A stretch of DNA of 64,000 nucleotides from Polyodon spathula (taxonomy: Eukaryota > Chordata > Actinopteri > Acipenseriformes > Polyodontidae), in contig NC_054545.1 of NCBI RefSeq assembly GCF_017654505.1, forward strand, positions 11,434,047-11,498,046. The letters are read 5' to 3'. Position numbers and translations under genes: made by a program. Below the pieces are notes generated by a model. The model was given only the letters and a program-made list of their open reading frames with translations. It made no database searches and was not told the DNA's origin. This document shows positions 12,134 to 22,240 of the stretch, one piece after another. Within the stretch, counting starts at the first letter, position 1; each line of letters opens with the position of its first letter.

Positions 12134-15100
12134 GCTTCATACTGTACCTGCAATGCCAGATCCACTGCCTCCTCATACAGTTCCATTATCTTATAGACGT
12201 GAACGCAGGCCTTATGATGCCCATGTTCAGCACACAGACGCAAGGCGTACTTGAGGTCATAGTGAATGTCTGAAGAGTGTGTTCCAGTCTGCTCCAAGTA
12301 CAAAAGCAAAGACTCTGGCTTGTATTTGGCATAGAGAGACAATAGGTAGTTGTGGATTGCCTCTTCCGTTACAGCCAACTCATATACACAAAACTCCATG
12401 TAGCGTACGGTCTCATTGATCTGCTCTGTACTGCCAATCTGGCTGTAGTTTACCAGAGCAGGGATGAGATTCTTAGAGTCTAGTTTCTTCCCCATCTGGA
12501 TCCAAGCATCTACCACCTTCTTGGGGATGTGTTGCATGAGGACTGGTGAGAACTTGTAGAACAGCTTCTCATCGCGGTGTTTAGACAACACCTCCAGGGC
12601 TGCTTCGTAGTCATCATGCTGGCAATAGTGGGAGATCACACGCTCATAGTCCTGCATAATGACAGAGAAGAAAACCATGTCTTCCACATTTCCGTGGCTG
12701 GCCAAAAGGTCGTAAATGGTCGTTCTGTTGTTGTACAGACATTCTTTGATTTTGGAGCTGCTGAGGAACTTGCGGAACTGTTCTCTGCTCTCCAAGAAAA
12801 GGCTGCGTTTCGACTCATCCCCTTCTAAGGTGCCCAACCTGTTGAGGCAGAGTTCCGTAAGCCAGGTGACCAGAAGGGTAATCTGTGTCTTCTCGCTGGG
12901 CTTCAGGTTGTTGAGTTTCTTCATCAGGAATTCTTTCAGAGCATCTTCCTGCTTGGCTTCAATGAACTTTAAGGCAATCTCTTCAAAATAGTTTTGCGTC
13001 AGAGCATAACACTTGGCACTCTCCAGATATTTCTTATTCTGGAAGCAGTGCTCAGCTTCTTTGGCCAATACGATGTCAAGGCACTCAGGCCTGTCTTTGC
13101 AATACTCTTTGGCCAAGTCAAACTTGCTCATGCTCATGTACATTTGCCACACATCTCGCGCCTCTCTCTGAATGTGGTAGCGGAAAACAGCTTTCTCTGT
13201 GTAAATCCACACTAATCCGCAAGCCGAGTCTTTGCTCATATTTTTCAAGGGCCCAAACTTGTCTGGAAATACATCTTCGTAAACCACCTGCCCATTTAAG
13301 ATGCATACAGCTTTCACCCGATCAGGCAACAAGAGCAGAAAATGGAACTGCGTCAGGACAATGGAAATGGGCTTGTTGAAATTGAAATCGATATCCGGAG
13401 GATACTCCCAAACCTGAACATCACTTAGCAGAGAATCAGGACGGGTATAGTCTAGCGTTCCATATAAAACTCCATTACCCATCATCCAGGCAAATGATCG
13501 CGGCGAGGTACGCAGCTTAGGGGTGTAAAACGCTATTTCGCTGAAGCCAAGATTGGCTGGAAACTCCTGAAAGCTGGGGAAATGGTCCGCATTTTGGCTG
13601 AAAATGGAACTAAAGCCCTGCTGCTCTGCACCTTCTGGCACTTTTCCGACAAACTGGAACAGACGCTTCCGCGTGGTCGCTATGATGAAGAACTTTGATT
13701 CAATCCCCCGCTCAATCTCCAAACAGCAAACAGGGGCCGATTTGCCATCTTCATCTAAAGTGTAGACCAGTCTAAAATACTGGTCTGGGTTGGTATTGAA
13801 TAGGCTTCCTTCTGATGCCGATATCTCTGCCTCATAGATCTGTCCCTGGCTGGTGCCCACCAGGATGGGCCATGTGTTGGTCTCTGTACCCAGGAGCTTG
13901 TTCCAGCCAATGCTCTCAATGAGATGACCCTTCCATCGCGACAGGCTCCGCACCTTCTGAGTGTTTCTGTTCAGGTACAGGCACTCGTTTGTATTTAGGC
14001 TGATCAGCAGATGGGAACCTGAGGCAAATCAAAACACAGGGTGTCAAATCGCTGTTATGTCAATTCTACATTACTCAAATGGTTCCTTACCTCCCTCCCC
14101 ACCACCCCGATGCACCTACAGAAGAAACTACTGTAAGACCATACTGTATGCACTCTCTTGAGACTTGCTATTGCAAGATTACGATGAAGCTATTTTTGCA
14201 TTAAAATAGCCAGAATTATCTTAGATAACTGATTCCTAAAAATAACCATTCTACCCTATTGTCACTTCTAATCAGCTAGAAGTGCATATAATTAAATTTA
14301 AAAAAATCTTACTGCAGTTCTACCTGTAGGATCCAGGAATAGCTTGTGTACTTTTGCATCATCCTTGCGTCCAAGTTCAACCTGATTTGGTTGATCAGGC
14401 TTTCCAAGATCAATTCTGCCAAAAATGAATTGCAGAATTAGGGTACTTCAATGCAAGTTTTTGTGCATTTTACAGCTTACTTTATCATGAAACATTATAT
14501 AGGCATACATACAAATATTGTATAAATAAACCAATAGCGTGTTCTCTTCACATCAGCTTCATAATATCATAGTATACTTAATTCATTTTCAGCATAGTAT
14601 ACCCAATTCATTTTCACATTAAAGCCTATATATTTCAACACAGCATCCCTAAATGCTGATCTATCTAGCCAGCTTATTCATTTCAATTTATTCACATTTT
14701 GTTGTTTAATGAGATGTTCACATACACCACATTGTAAGCCAGGTCTGTCATTCACACTCGTTTGTCTTTTTCTTCCACTAGAAGTACAGTGCTTGTAAAC
14801 CACACCAACTGTAAATACAAGCAGAAAGATCTAATGGTTCCTACCTCAGCAGGGTGTCTTTCCCAAGGCTCATACAAAGCTGGTTATTGCAGACTGCAAA
14901 ATGGTTAATATTCTCAGGGGGAGAAAAATCAATCCTCTGCTTATTGAATATCGGCCTCTCTTCCTCCAATCTGGCATTTACAAATCCTGAAAACAAAATA
15001 CTTCAGTTCACCGCTAGCTTAGGCACTTTGGAATTGAACATTATTATTATATTTACTTACAGGACTGATCATTGGAATGGGAATTCGCCGCTATGTTCTG

Positions 15101-15643
15101 ACTCTCTAATTTCTATTGAGCCTCAAGTGACAGTTACCATGCCAGTCTGGCTCAGCTCTCATAAAGCTTCACTTTCAAGTCAGGAAGCAGATTGAAAGAT
15201 AAAGTGAAACAGCAATTACTCCACAATGAGAGGAATTAAGATGAACAATCATATTTACTGTAGATGAGGAGTTCTATAGTCCAAGCTGTGTGTCTTCAAA
15301 GTCCTGTAAAAAGCCAGCAAGCAAGCTTCTGAACCTAGCAGTGCCGTTACTTTCATTTGTACAAGTTTGATGACACTTTAAAACCAGTTTGTATGCAATT
15401 ATGTCATAAATGACATAACAAAAATACTAGTTTTTATTTCACAATATTTTACACCCAAAATACCCCACATTTAATGCAACTTATGCTAGCTGCCTACCAC
15501 CCCCATCATGGATGCAGGCCCTGATTCCCCTGTTTACCTGAGTGTGTAATCCCAATGTTAGATGCTGAAAGGCGGGTATGCGGCTGCTGCGTTGAGTGAC
15601 GAATGGTCTGAGAGTCTTCGTATTCATCAAGTATTGAAGCCAT
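11040..15643 (-). CDS. VPS18: VPS18, HOPS/CORVET core subunit with RING-H2 domain (complete, 979 aa)
   Basis: VPS18 is a core subunit of the class C Vps tethers HOPS and CORVET, which act in endosome, lysosome and autophagosome fusion on the cytosolic face of membranes. Coding exons on the minus strand are 15538-15643 (start MASILDEYEDS), 14845-14986, 14324-14415, 12148-14018 and 11040-11768, with stop at 11040-11042. They total 2,940 nt, or 979 codons plus stop, close to human VPS18 (973 aa). Residues 1 to about 400 form the predicted N-terminal beta-propeller (QLCMSLGKDTLLR, PILVGTSQGQI, FAWMMGNGVLYG). The middle is an alpha-solenoid/clathrin-repeat region (ESAKCYALTQNYFEEIALKF, YALRLCAEHGHHKACVHVYK). 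A coiled coil at about 815-845 precedes a RING-H2 with Cys858, Cys861, Cys875, His877, His880, Cys883, Cys950 and Cys953. The long loop between the two halves of the RING is typical of VPS18. No frameshift or missing metal ligand is seen. It is divergent with RHOV. Confidence 0.97.
12087..12132. repeat. (AAT)n microsatellite in the last VPS18 intron
   Basis: About 15 perfect AAT units, ending 15 bases before the GT donor of the 12148-14018 exon. If the exon is read through, it gives a run of tyrosines, so that apparent coding extension is spurious. Confidence 0.95.
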
Positions 15644-15990
15644 GGGGATAGCCTAGTTTTGAACAACTCAAAATAAAGAAATAACACAATTTAACGCGTG
15701 CGGAAGTGAGGGCCTTTAGTAATATATAGCATTACTTGGGGAATCGGTTGCGAACGACTTCCCCTTCCTCCGTGTCTTTACAATTATCTTTCTGACAGAC
15801 CGACCAAGCCTTGCCGACTGTTTGCATTAATTCTGGATGCGATTACTATCCCGAGGCTCCAGCTCAAATTCTACGAGACCTTCTGTTGTGAGGTTCTGTT
15901 CATGAAGATTCAGAATGACAGAGCAACTCATATCAGCTGACCGACAGGGATCACATGATAACCATGAAAAAACAAAGACATAACATTATT
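15644..15990 (-). promoter_or_regulatory. VPS18: VPS18 5'UTR/promoter region with TFEB/MITF-type M-box
   Basis: This region lies directly upstream of the VPS18 ATG on the minus strand and contains several CpG dinucleotides (15690-15860) but no TATA box. The octamer TCACATGA at 15951-15958 reads TCATGTGA on the minus strand, an M-box/CLEAR-like E-box. Lysosome-tethering genes are known TFEB/TFE3 targets, so the site is plausible but unproven. The start site is not determined. Confidence 0.4.
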
Positions 15991-16353
15991 GTACCACTAG
16001 AGGGAGCCGTGATATCAATACAGTCTGAATATAGTACTGTATAGAGCTGCTCTCAAAAGGAATAACGGATCTGATTAATTTTGTACAGTGATTAAAGTCG
16101 AGGAGCAATAAGATTGCATAATTTGATCTATTTTATTTCATTACAAATAATAATAGAAATACCATAATTGTGCACAGCCCTTAAAAAAAGAAAGATCATA
16201 TTGTTAAATAATGTTGGGATATTTGAAAAAACTTAAAAGAATCCCTGCCACTGCAAACACAGAGCAGAGTGCAGTATAGCATATTACAAGCATAGGGAAA
16301 TTATGATTAAGAGTGTATTGTTTATCAATGTATTATTCCTATTACATTATAGT

Positions 16354-16355
<2 letters not shown>

Positions 16356-16420
<65 letters not shown>
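16356..16420. repeat. (TG)n microsatellite
   Basis: An uninterrupted 65-base TG tract in the VPS18-RHOV divergent spacer. Confidence 0.98.
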
Positions 16421-16421
<1 letters not shown>

Positions 16422-16751
16422 ATACAGGTAATTAAATCAATTACAGGTAATTAACCAAGACGTAGTTCAATGTTGTCTAGTTAGATTAATTTCCATTGCA
16501 GATAAAATAAGTATTTGATTTAAAGAAGTTGAATCTGGAAATAGTGAAGGTAACTAGTAGATCTGAAAATAAGACAACACTCAGATATCTGTTTATCTCT
16601 AAAAGACCACAGTGGATTTAATGGCCTGATTAGCTTTTTGTCTTTTTTTTTTTTTTTTTTGTATTCATTTTGATTTGATTGCCATTGTTTCGACAAGCAT
16701 TCGCTCCCAGTAAACATAGTATGAATGATAATTCAACAGCTGTGGTGGTCT

Positions 16752-17075
16752 GGAAAGGGGAGGGTTAGGGTTGAGTTGTGAGAGGAAGGGGAGGGTTAGG
16801 GTTGAGGTGTGAGGGGAAGGGGGAGGGTTAGGGTTGAGGTGTGAGGGGAAGGGGAGGGTTAGGGTTGAGTTTTGAGAGGAAGGGTAAGGGTTAGGGTTGA
16901 GGTTTGAGGAGAAGGGGTTAGGGTTAGGGTTGAGTTTTGAGAGGAATTGTAAGGGTTAGGGTTGAGGTTTGAGGAGAAGGGGTTAGGGTTAGGGTTGAGT
17001 TTTGAGAGGAAGGGTAAGGGTTAGGGTTGAGGTGTGAGGGGAAAGGGAAGGGTTAGAGTTGATTTGTGAGAGGAA
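16752..17075. repeat. G-rich minisatellite with TTAGGG units, about 10 copies of about 32 bp
   Basis: Roughly ten imperfect tandem units of 31-34 bp, each with a G run, GGGTTAGGGTTGAG and a TGTGAG/TTTGAG tail. Several units contain two consecutive TTAGGG words. All G tracts lie on the plus strand. It resembles the vertebrate telomere word but is not a pure telomeric array. It sits between the divergent VPS18 and RHOV promoters, about 1.4 kb upstream of the RHOV ATG. Confidence 0.9.
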
Positions 17076-17179
17076 GCTCTTATGGCGCCCACTGGCAGTG
17101 TCTTATCTGACTGTCACCTGCATCACTGGGATGGATTTTCCACTTTCCCTTTAATAAATTGTATTGAAAAAGCCCTTTC

Positions 17180-17182
<3 letters not shown>

Positions 17183-17263
<81 letters not shown>
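17183..17263. repeat. (TA)n microsatellite
   Basis: About 40 uninterrupted TA units, 100 bases past the G-rich minisatellite. Open frames through it (Ile-Tyr repeats) are artefacts. Confidence 0.98.
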
Positions 17264-17267
<4 letters not shown>

Positions 17268-18473
17268 TTAATGTATTTTGGTGTGTCAGGTAAAAGTAAA
17301 ATATGCAAACAAGTTTAATTATAAAGAGTGTTGTTCCAGATTCATGTTGCATTGCCTTATTTTTGGACTAAAGTCACATGAGAAATATTTGATAAAGAAA
17401 TAAAGAATAAGCAAGTCTGCAGAACTTTCAGAGGATTGAATACAGAGCATTGTTATGATACTGCATGAACTTTATTGCATGAACGTTGTAAAAGACGTAG
17501 ACGTCAATTGAATAGTTCTATGCACACACGCAAAAAATAACTTTCTCCCTTACAATAGTTTATGGTGGCATACTGTGAGTGTAGCTGAGCATGGTAAATG
17601 AAAAATTATACATAAGAAATAATGGAAATGCACTGAAAAGTATGTTAAAACCCACAGAAAATAGTAGACCTATACAAACGATACATTGTGATGATGCTAA
17701 ATTTGAGTGATTGATTGTATGTCATATCTCTTTCGTTTACCACAGTAGAAGCAAAGTGAAAGCATGGTAAAGCATAGGCAAGCATAATAAATTAAAGGTA
17801 TGGTGAAGCATATACAAAAAGGTAAACCATGGTAAACTGGTATGCAGAGTAAAACCATGGGAAAGCCTTGAAAACAAACAAACAAACCAAAAACGATGGT
17901 ACGATTTTATAAGGGACAGAGCTGACCAGCATTGAGGGAAAATAAAATAATATACAGTACAGCAGGAACATGTAAAATAGACATACTATATACTGTATTG
18001 TATTTACTTTTAGAAAGTAATACAATACCATTATTATTAAATACAATCATAATATTATATAATGTGAAACATGACGGTACACGTGAGATTTAAAAAAAAA
18101 AAAAAAGCTTGTGTGAATCAATTAAGCATGTATAATGTGTATTTGACGGGGAATTTTTGTTTATTGAAAGAGAATGTAAAGTTTGTGGATTGGACAATTG
18201 TCAGGAGGGTGACAGCTATATCAGGTTACCTTCCTGCTCTTGGGAGCGGTCATGCAAATGACAACCTGCTTGATCAGAAAGTTGTAATCTAGTGAGAACT
18301 GCTTGCAGCGGCGTTACAGACGACACTTTGTCAGAGGCTGAGAAAGTAGTCCGTGCTTAACCTATGGTTACCCAATAGGAGGGCTTTCGAGCAGAAGTCA
18401 TACAGAAAAATCTTCTTTTTTGGGCAATTAACCTCGGAGAATAACACTATCAGTCACAATACTGTTTTACACC
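17264..18473 (+). other. RHOV upstream region and 5'UTR, boundaries not resolved
   Basis: No gene is recognised here. The last 170 bases before the RHOV start are less AT-rich and contain the only CpGs of the interval (CAGCGGCG, GACGAC near 18307-18325), so the RHOV start of transcription is probably about 18250-18400. No canonical TATA box is convincing. Confidence 0.3.
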
Positions 18474-19179
18474 ATGCCACCGCAAATGGAATACCAGTGC
18501 GAAGAAAGACTGATCCCACAGATGACCACATCTCATGGTCAAAAAGGTACCGTCAACCATGAAATTAAATGCGTTCTAGTTGGAGATGGTGCCGTCGGCA
18601 AGACCAGTCTAATTGTCAGTTACACCACGAATGGATACCCAACGGAATACTTGCCAACTGCATTTGACACTTTCTCTGGTAAGTATCCAAATAACTAATT
18701 CATTTAGTGCAGTTTTTTTATTTTTTTAATTTTTTTTCTTAATTCAGGCATTAATATGTTGCAAACACAATAACCAGATTTAAGTTATTGCTCAAATGCA
18801 CAAAAAAAAAAAAAAAAAAAAAAAACATAAAAACTTTATAAAAGGCAAAAGTAATTCAATATTTATTTGTAAGTTCCTGGGTGTACATATTTACTTTTCG
18901 TTTTAATGTTTTACATGTTTGAAAATTGAATACGAGTGTGTTGCATCATTTTTAATATTTGCTATCCCTCTTTAACAAATCGATACAATGCAAACATCAT
19001 GTTACGTTTTGTACGTTTTCCGTAAACTCAAATCTAGAACAACCTTCAACTAGGTTAGGGCGCTCTTGTAGGACGGTGGTGTGTTTTCAGTATCAACCAA
19101 AACAGGAATCTAAAAAGTGAAAAAGTTTAAAATGCAGGGCTACTCAACAAGGTTTTGTTAATGTATTTTTTGGGCCCTG

Positions 19180-19230
<51 letters not shown>

Positions 19231-19536
19231 TTATTATTATTTTCATTCTTAAAGTACATTAAATAGTCTAGTAACATAAAAAATGGAAAAATAATCTAAA
19301 AAGGTTCTGTTGTTTTGGAAACCTTCAGTGAGGAGTGTGAGAACCAGATTCAAGATACTGGGTTTAAGAGGATTTGAGGGACATGCAGGAACATGTTCAG
19401 AGAGCGTGGGAATTGCATAAAATAGAACCTCTCTGGGCACTTCCATCTGTTTTACATGTTTTATTACTGGTTTTGAAAAGGTATCTGAAAAGTAAAAACG
19501 TTGGTAAACGTTTAGACCAACAATCACTATAGTGCT

Positions 19537-19572
<36 letters not shown>

Positions 19573-20915
19573 TATTATTATTATTATTATTTATTTTTTT
19601 AGAACAATTTAATAGTAACTTTTATAAACTGGTGAGATTATCATTGATCTCTCCTAATGCCCACTGATGTGGTAAAGCTCTAAAAAGCAGAATAAGAAAC
19701 ACAATTATAACCTGGAGTTAGTCAATGTGTATTAGTTTTGAGATTAAATGTATTTTTAAAGTACTAAGAAAATGTAACCCTATTTTTTTTTTTATTTTTT
19801 TTTTTTCCAGCGCTTGTTCAAGTTGATGACACCCCGGTACGGATTCAACTCTGTGATACTGCTGGACAGGTGAGAATAGTTGATATAGAACAATTTATAT
19901 ACACAGTTTTATTGAAAATCCACTCTCTCGCACTGTGAATATTATCAATAGCCCTCCTGTTTAAAATCTGTTGGTTCGTGTTTGTATTTAATACATCAGT
20001 TTGGAATATGCAGATTTTTCAAAACCAGTGCTATACTGCTTCCTGGCACATAACCACTTCCTGTGATGCAATCAGACCACATGACCACAAATATTTGCAT
20101 ACCCTGATTCTCACTGCAAAAAAAGGGGACCAGTACAAATGTTAATAAAGTTAATAATGTGGTGGTTAACTAGTGCTAAGGAGATTAGATCCCAATAGTG
20201 ATATCTATGAAAATTGTTTTGATAACTAATAACTATATATCCTTTGTTTCTAAACCATGTTCATCATAGGGTGTGTTGAGTCTTAGTGGGGAAAACAATA
20301 ACCAGAATCACTGCATCTTCAGTCCTTAGCATAGTTGTCTTCCAAACCCTGACTTTTAAAAAAAAAAAGTAGTTTGTTTCATTCTATATTTGTTGTGTTG
20401 TTATTTTCAGTGTGTCTTATCATTTTGCAACAGTACAACAGGATTCATCTTTGTGTTATTATTTGTAGGAGGAGTTTGATCGCCTTCGTTCTCTCTGCTA
20501 CCCTGGGACAGATGTTTTCATTGTGTGCTTCAGTGTTGTAAACCCTTCATCGTTTCAAAACATCACAGAGAAATGGATTCCTGAAATCCGAGCATACAGC
20601 CCCTCCACTCCCATCATACTTGTTGGAACGCAGACAGACCTCAGACACGACGTCAACGTTCTTATCAACCTGGACCGAATTCGGGTTAAACCCGTCCATG
20701 CCTCTCGAGCCCGGAGTCTAGTAGAGAAGATCCGGGCACAAGACTATGTGGAATGTTCTGCCTTGACCCAGAAAAACTTGAAAGAAGTGTTTGACACAGC
20801 AATCTTTGCTGCAATAAAGCACAAAGCTCGGCAAGAAAAGAAACTCAGAATGGACACACACAAGATGAAAACCCTCTCCAAGGGTGGGTGGAAGAAATTT
20901 TTCTGTTTTGTCTGA
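18474..20915 (+). CDS. RHOV: RHOV, atypical Rho-family GTPase (complete, 236 aa)
   Basis: RHOV (Chp/Wrch2) is a membrane-associated Rho GTPase of the Cdc42-like RhoU/RhoV group that signals to PAK-type effectors. Exons 18474-18678, 19811-19869 and 20469-20915 join in phase (711 nt) to give 236 residues, the human length. The P-loop GDGAVGKT is at 37-44, DTAGQ at 84-88, the G4 variant TQTD at 142-145 and SAL at 185-187. The C-terminus ends WKKFFCFV with no CaaX box, as expected for RhoU/RhoV proteins, which use a palmitoylated cysteine. RHOV is preferred over RHOU because of the WKKFFCFV end, the LRSLCYP motif and VPS18 next door. The start MPPQ matches the family and follows ACACC. The roughly 32-residue N-terminus lacks the proline-rich SH3-binding stretch of mammalian RHOV. 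Confidence 0.94.
19179..19241. repeat. (ATT)n microsatellite in RHOV intron 1
   Basis: About 17 ATT units followed by an imperfect continuation. A second ATT tract lies in the same intron at about 19540-19592. Confidence 0.95.
19540..19592. repeat. Second (ATT)n tract in RHOV intron 1
   Basis: ATT units with one interruption, about 300 bases from the first tract. The intervening DNA has no coding potential I recognise. Confidence 0.93.
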
Positions 20916-21915
20916 TCTCTTCCAAAAAAACAAGACTTTAACCTCTTACTAACTTATTATGAAATGGATTGATAAACTGACATTTTAATTTAGGAGAATG
21001 GTGGTAGATCATCACCACCAGGGCCTCTTAAAGGATGGGATTTACGGACCATTGTTCTCTGGGTTGGCAGTTGAAGATCAAGAAGATTGGATTACATCCT
21101 TAAGCTGCAACACAAACACTTTGGTTTAGGTGGATAGAAAATGTCTTTACTGAAACCAAACAGCTGTAAATGACCATTGCAATTATTAGTATGAACCTAA
21201 AACATGAACATATGGTGCCTTCACCAGCACTCTTGTTGTTTTATTGCTCTATTGATACAATTTCACTTTAAGTCTTTGGGTCTCTGCAATTTTCCCAAGT
21301 CTTAATTCCCAGCAAGAGTATTCACACGTGTTTGTATAGATTGAATTCTAATGGGAACGGTAATAAGACATTTGAAGTGAATAGCTTTACAAAGTGCATG
21401 ACTATATTAAAGGCTGGGGTTAAAGGCCCAGGGAGAGATTTCTCTTTGATTGTTTGCTAACCATAGTTTTGCAAGGTCCTACTCAGCATAGAGACCAACC
21501 ATTGGCCAACGACACCTGCTTTGAAAGAGTAAAAAGGGGCATATAACTGAGCAGTCTTCAGAATGTCCTTTTCAGACTACATTCATGAATGTTAATGCGT
21601 CATATAGTAGGTGATGCTACATTTCCCTGTTATTTAACATAGATATATAAGGACCTTAACAGTTTGTAGCTGTTAGAATGTAAATAATGCATTATTGCTT
21701 CTAGTGGAAGCTTTTATTTTATATTGTTTTTTTTGCATGTTACAAATAAATGCAGTGACTAATTGAAATGCATTGTTAATGCAACTTTTGATTACTTTTC
21801 ATATTCCCAGTTTCATTGCTGTTTTCCCCCCTGTACACTCAAAACTCTGTGTTTAAAGCAGTTTCATATGTGTTTTGTTATGTATGAATTGCTGAATAAA
21901 TAAATATGAAAATTC
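20916..21915 (+). other. RHOV: RHOV 3' untranslated region
   Basis: Noncoding sequence after the RHOV stop. AATAAA occurs at 21745-21750 and again at 21895-21900, giving two possible 3' ends about 150 bases apart. Which is used cannot be told from sequence. Confidence 0.6.
21745..21900 (+). terminator. RHOV polyadenylation signals (two)
   Basis: AATAAA hexamers at 21745-21750 and 21895-21900, 0.83 and 0.98 kb after the stop codon on the coding strand. T-rich or GT-rich sequence follows each. Confidence 0.5.
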
Positions 21916-22150
21916 TTAATAGCTGCCTTTGTGTCAAATGCATTGAATTTTACTAAGCTATTTCAGAAACTTACTGTGTATCTTCACAAAATGTTTTTAT
22001 TAACTTTTTCATTACATCCTTATAGATTTTTGGTTTGTGCAATATACACAGTATACAGAAAGTGTACAGAAGCTGTCAGATGCTTTTTTTTAATCATAAG
22101 CTCTCGATTTTTATTTCTTAAAACAATAAATGATAGTATATAATTATTAG

Positions 22151-22202
<52 letters not shown>

Positions 22203-22240
22203 TATTATATATATATATATATATAATATATATATATTAT
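22151..22240. repeat. Poly-A plus (AT)n tract with short AT inversions
   Basis: A run of about 15 A followed by about 75 bases of AT with phase breaks (AATATATATT), which makes it self-complementary. Confidence 0.95.

Noticed and set aside
12085..12147. Polytyrosine tail on VPS18
   Set aside because: It arises from reading past the CAG|GTACAG donor into the intronic (AAT)n tract; the true next exon is 11040-11768.
16752..17075. True interstitial telomeric array
   Set aside because: TTAGGG occurs only once or twice per 32-bp unit, so this is a minisatellite containing the word and not a telomere fusion scar.
17082..17318. Ile-Tyr, Ser-Leu, Cys-Val and Glu-Arg repeat proteins here and at about 33.9, 36.5 and 39.8 kb
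   Set aside because: They are translations of dinucleotide microsatellites with no flanking gene structure.
18474..20915. RHOU as the identity
   Set aside because: Parts of the N-lobe ([11 protein letters not shown]) resemble RHOU, but the WKKFFCFV end, LRSLCYP and adjacency to VPS18 favour RHOV.
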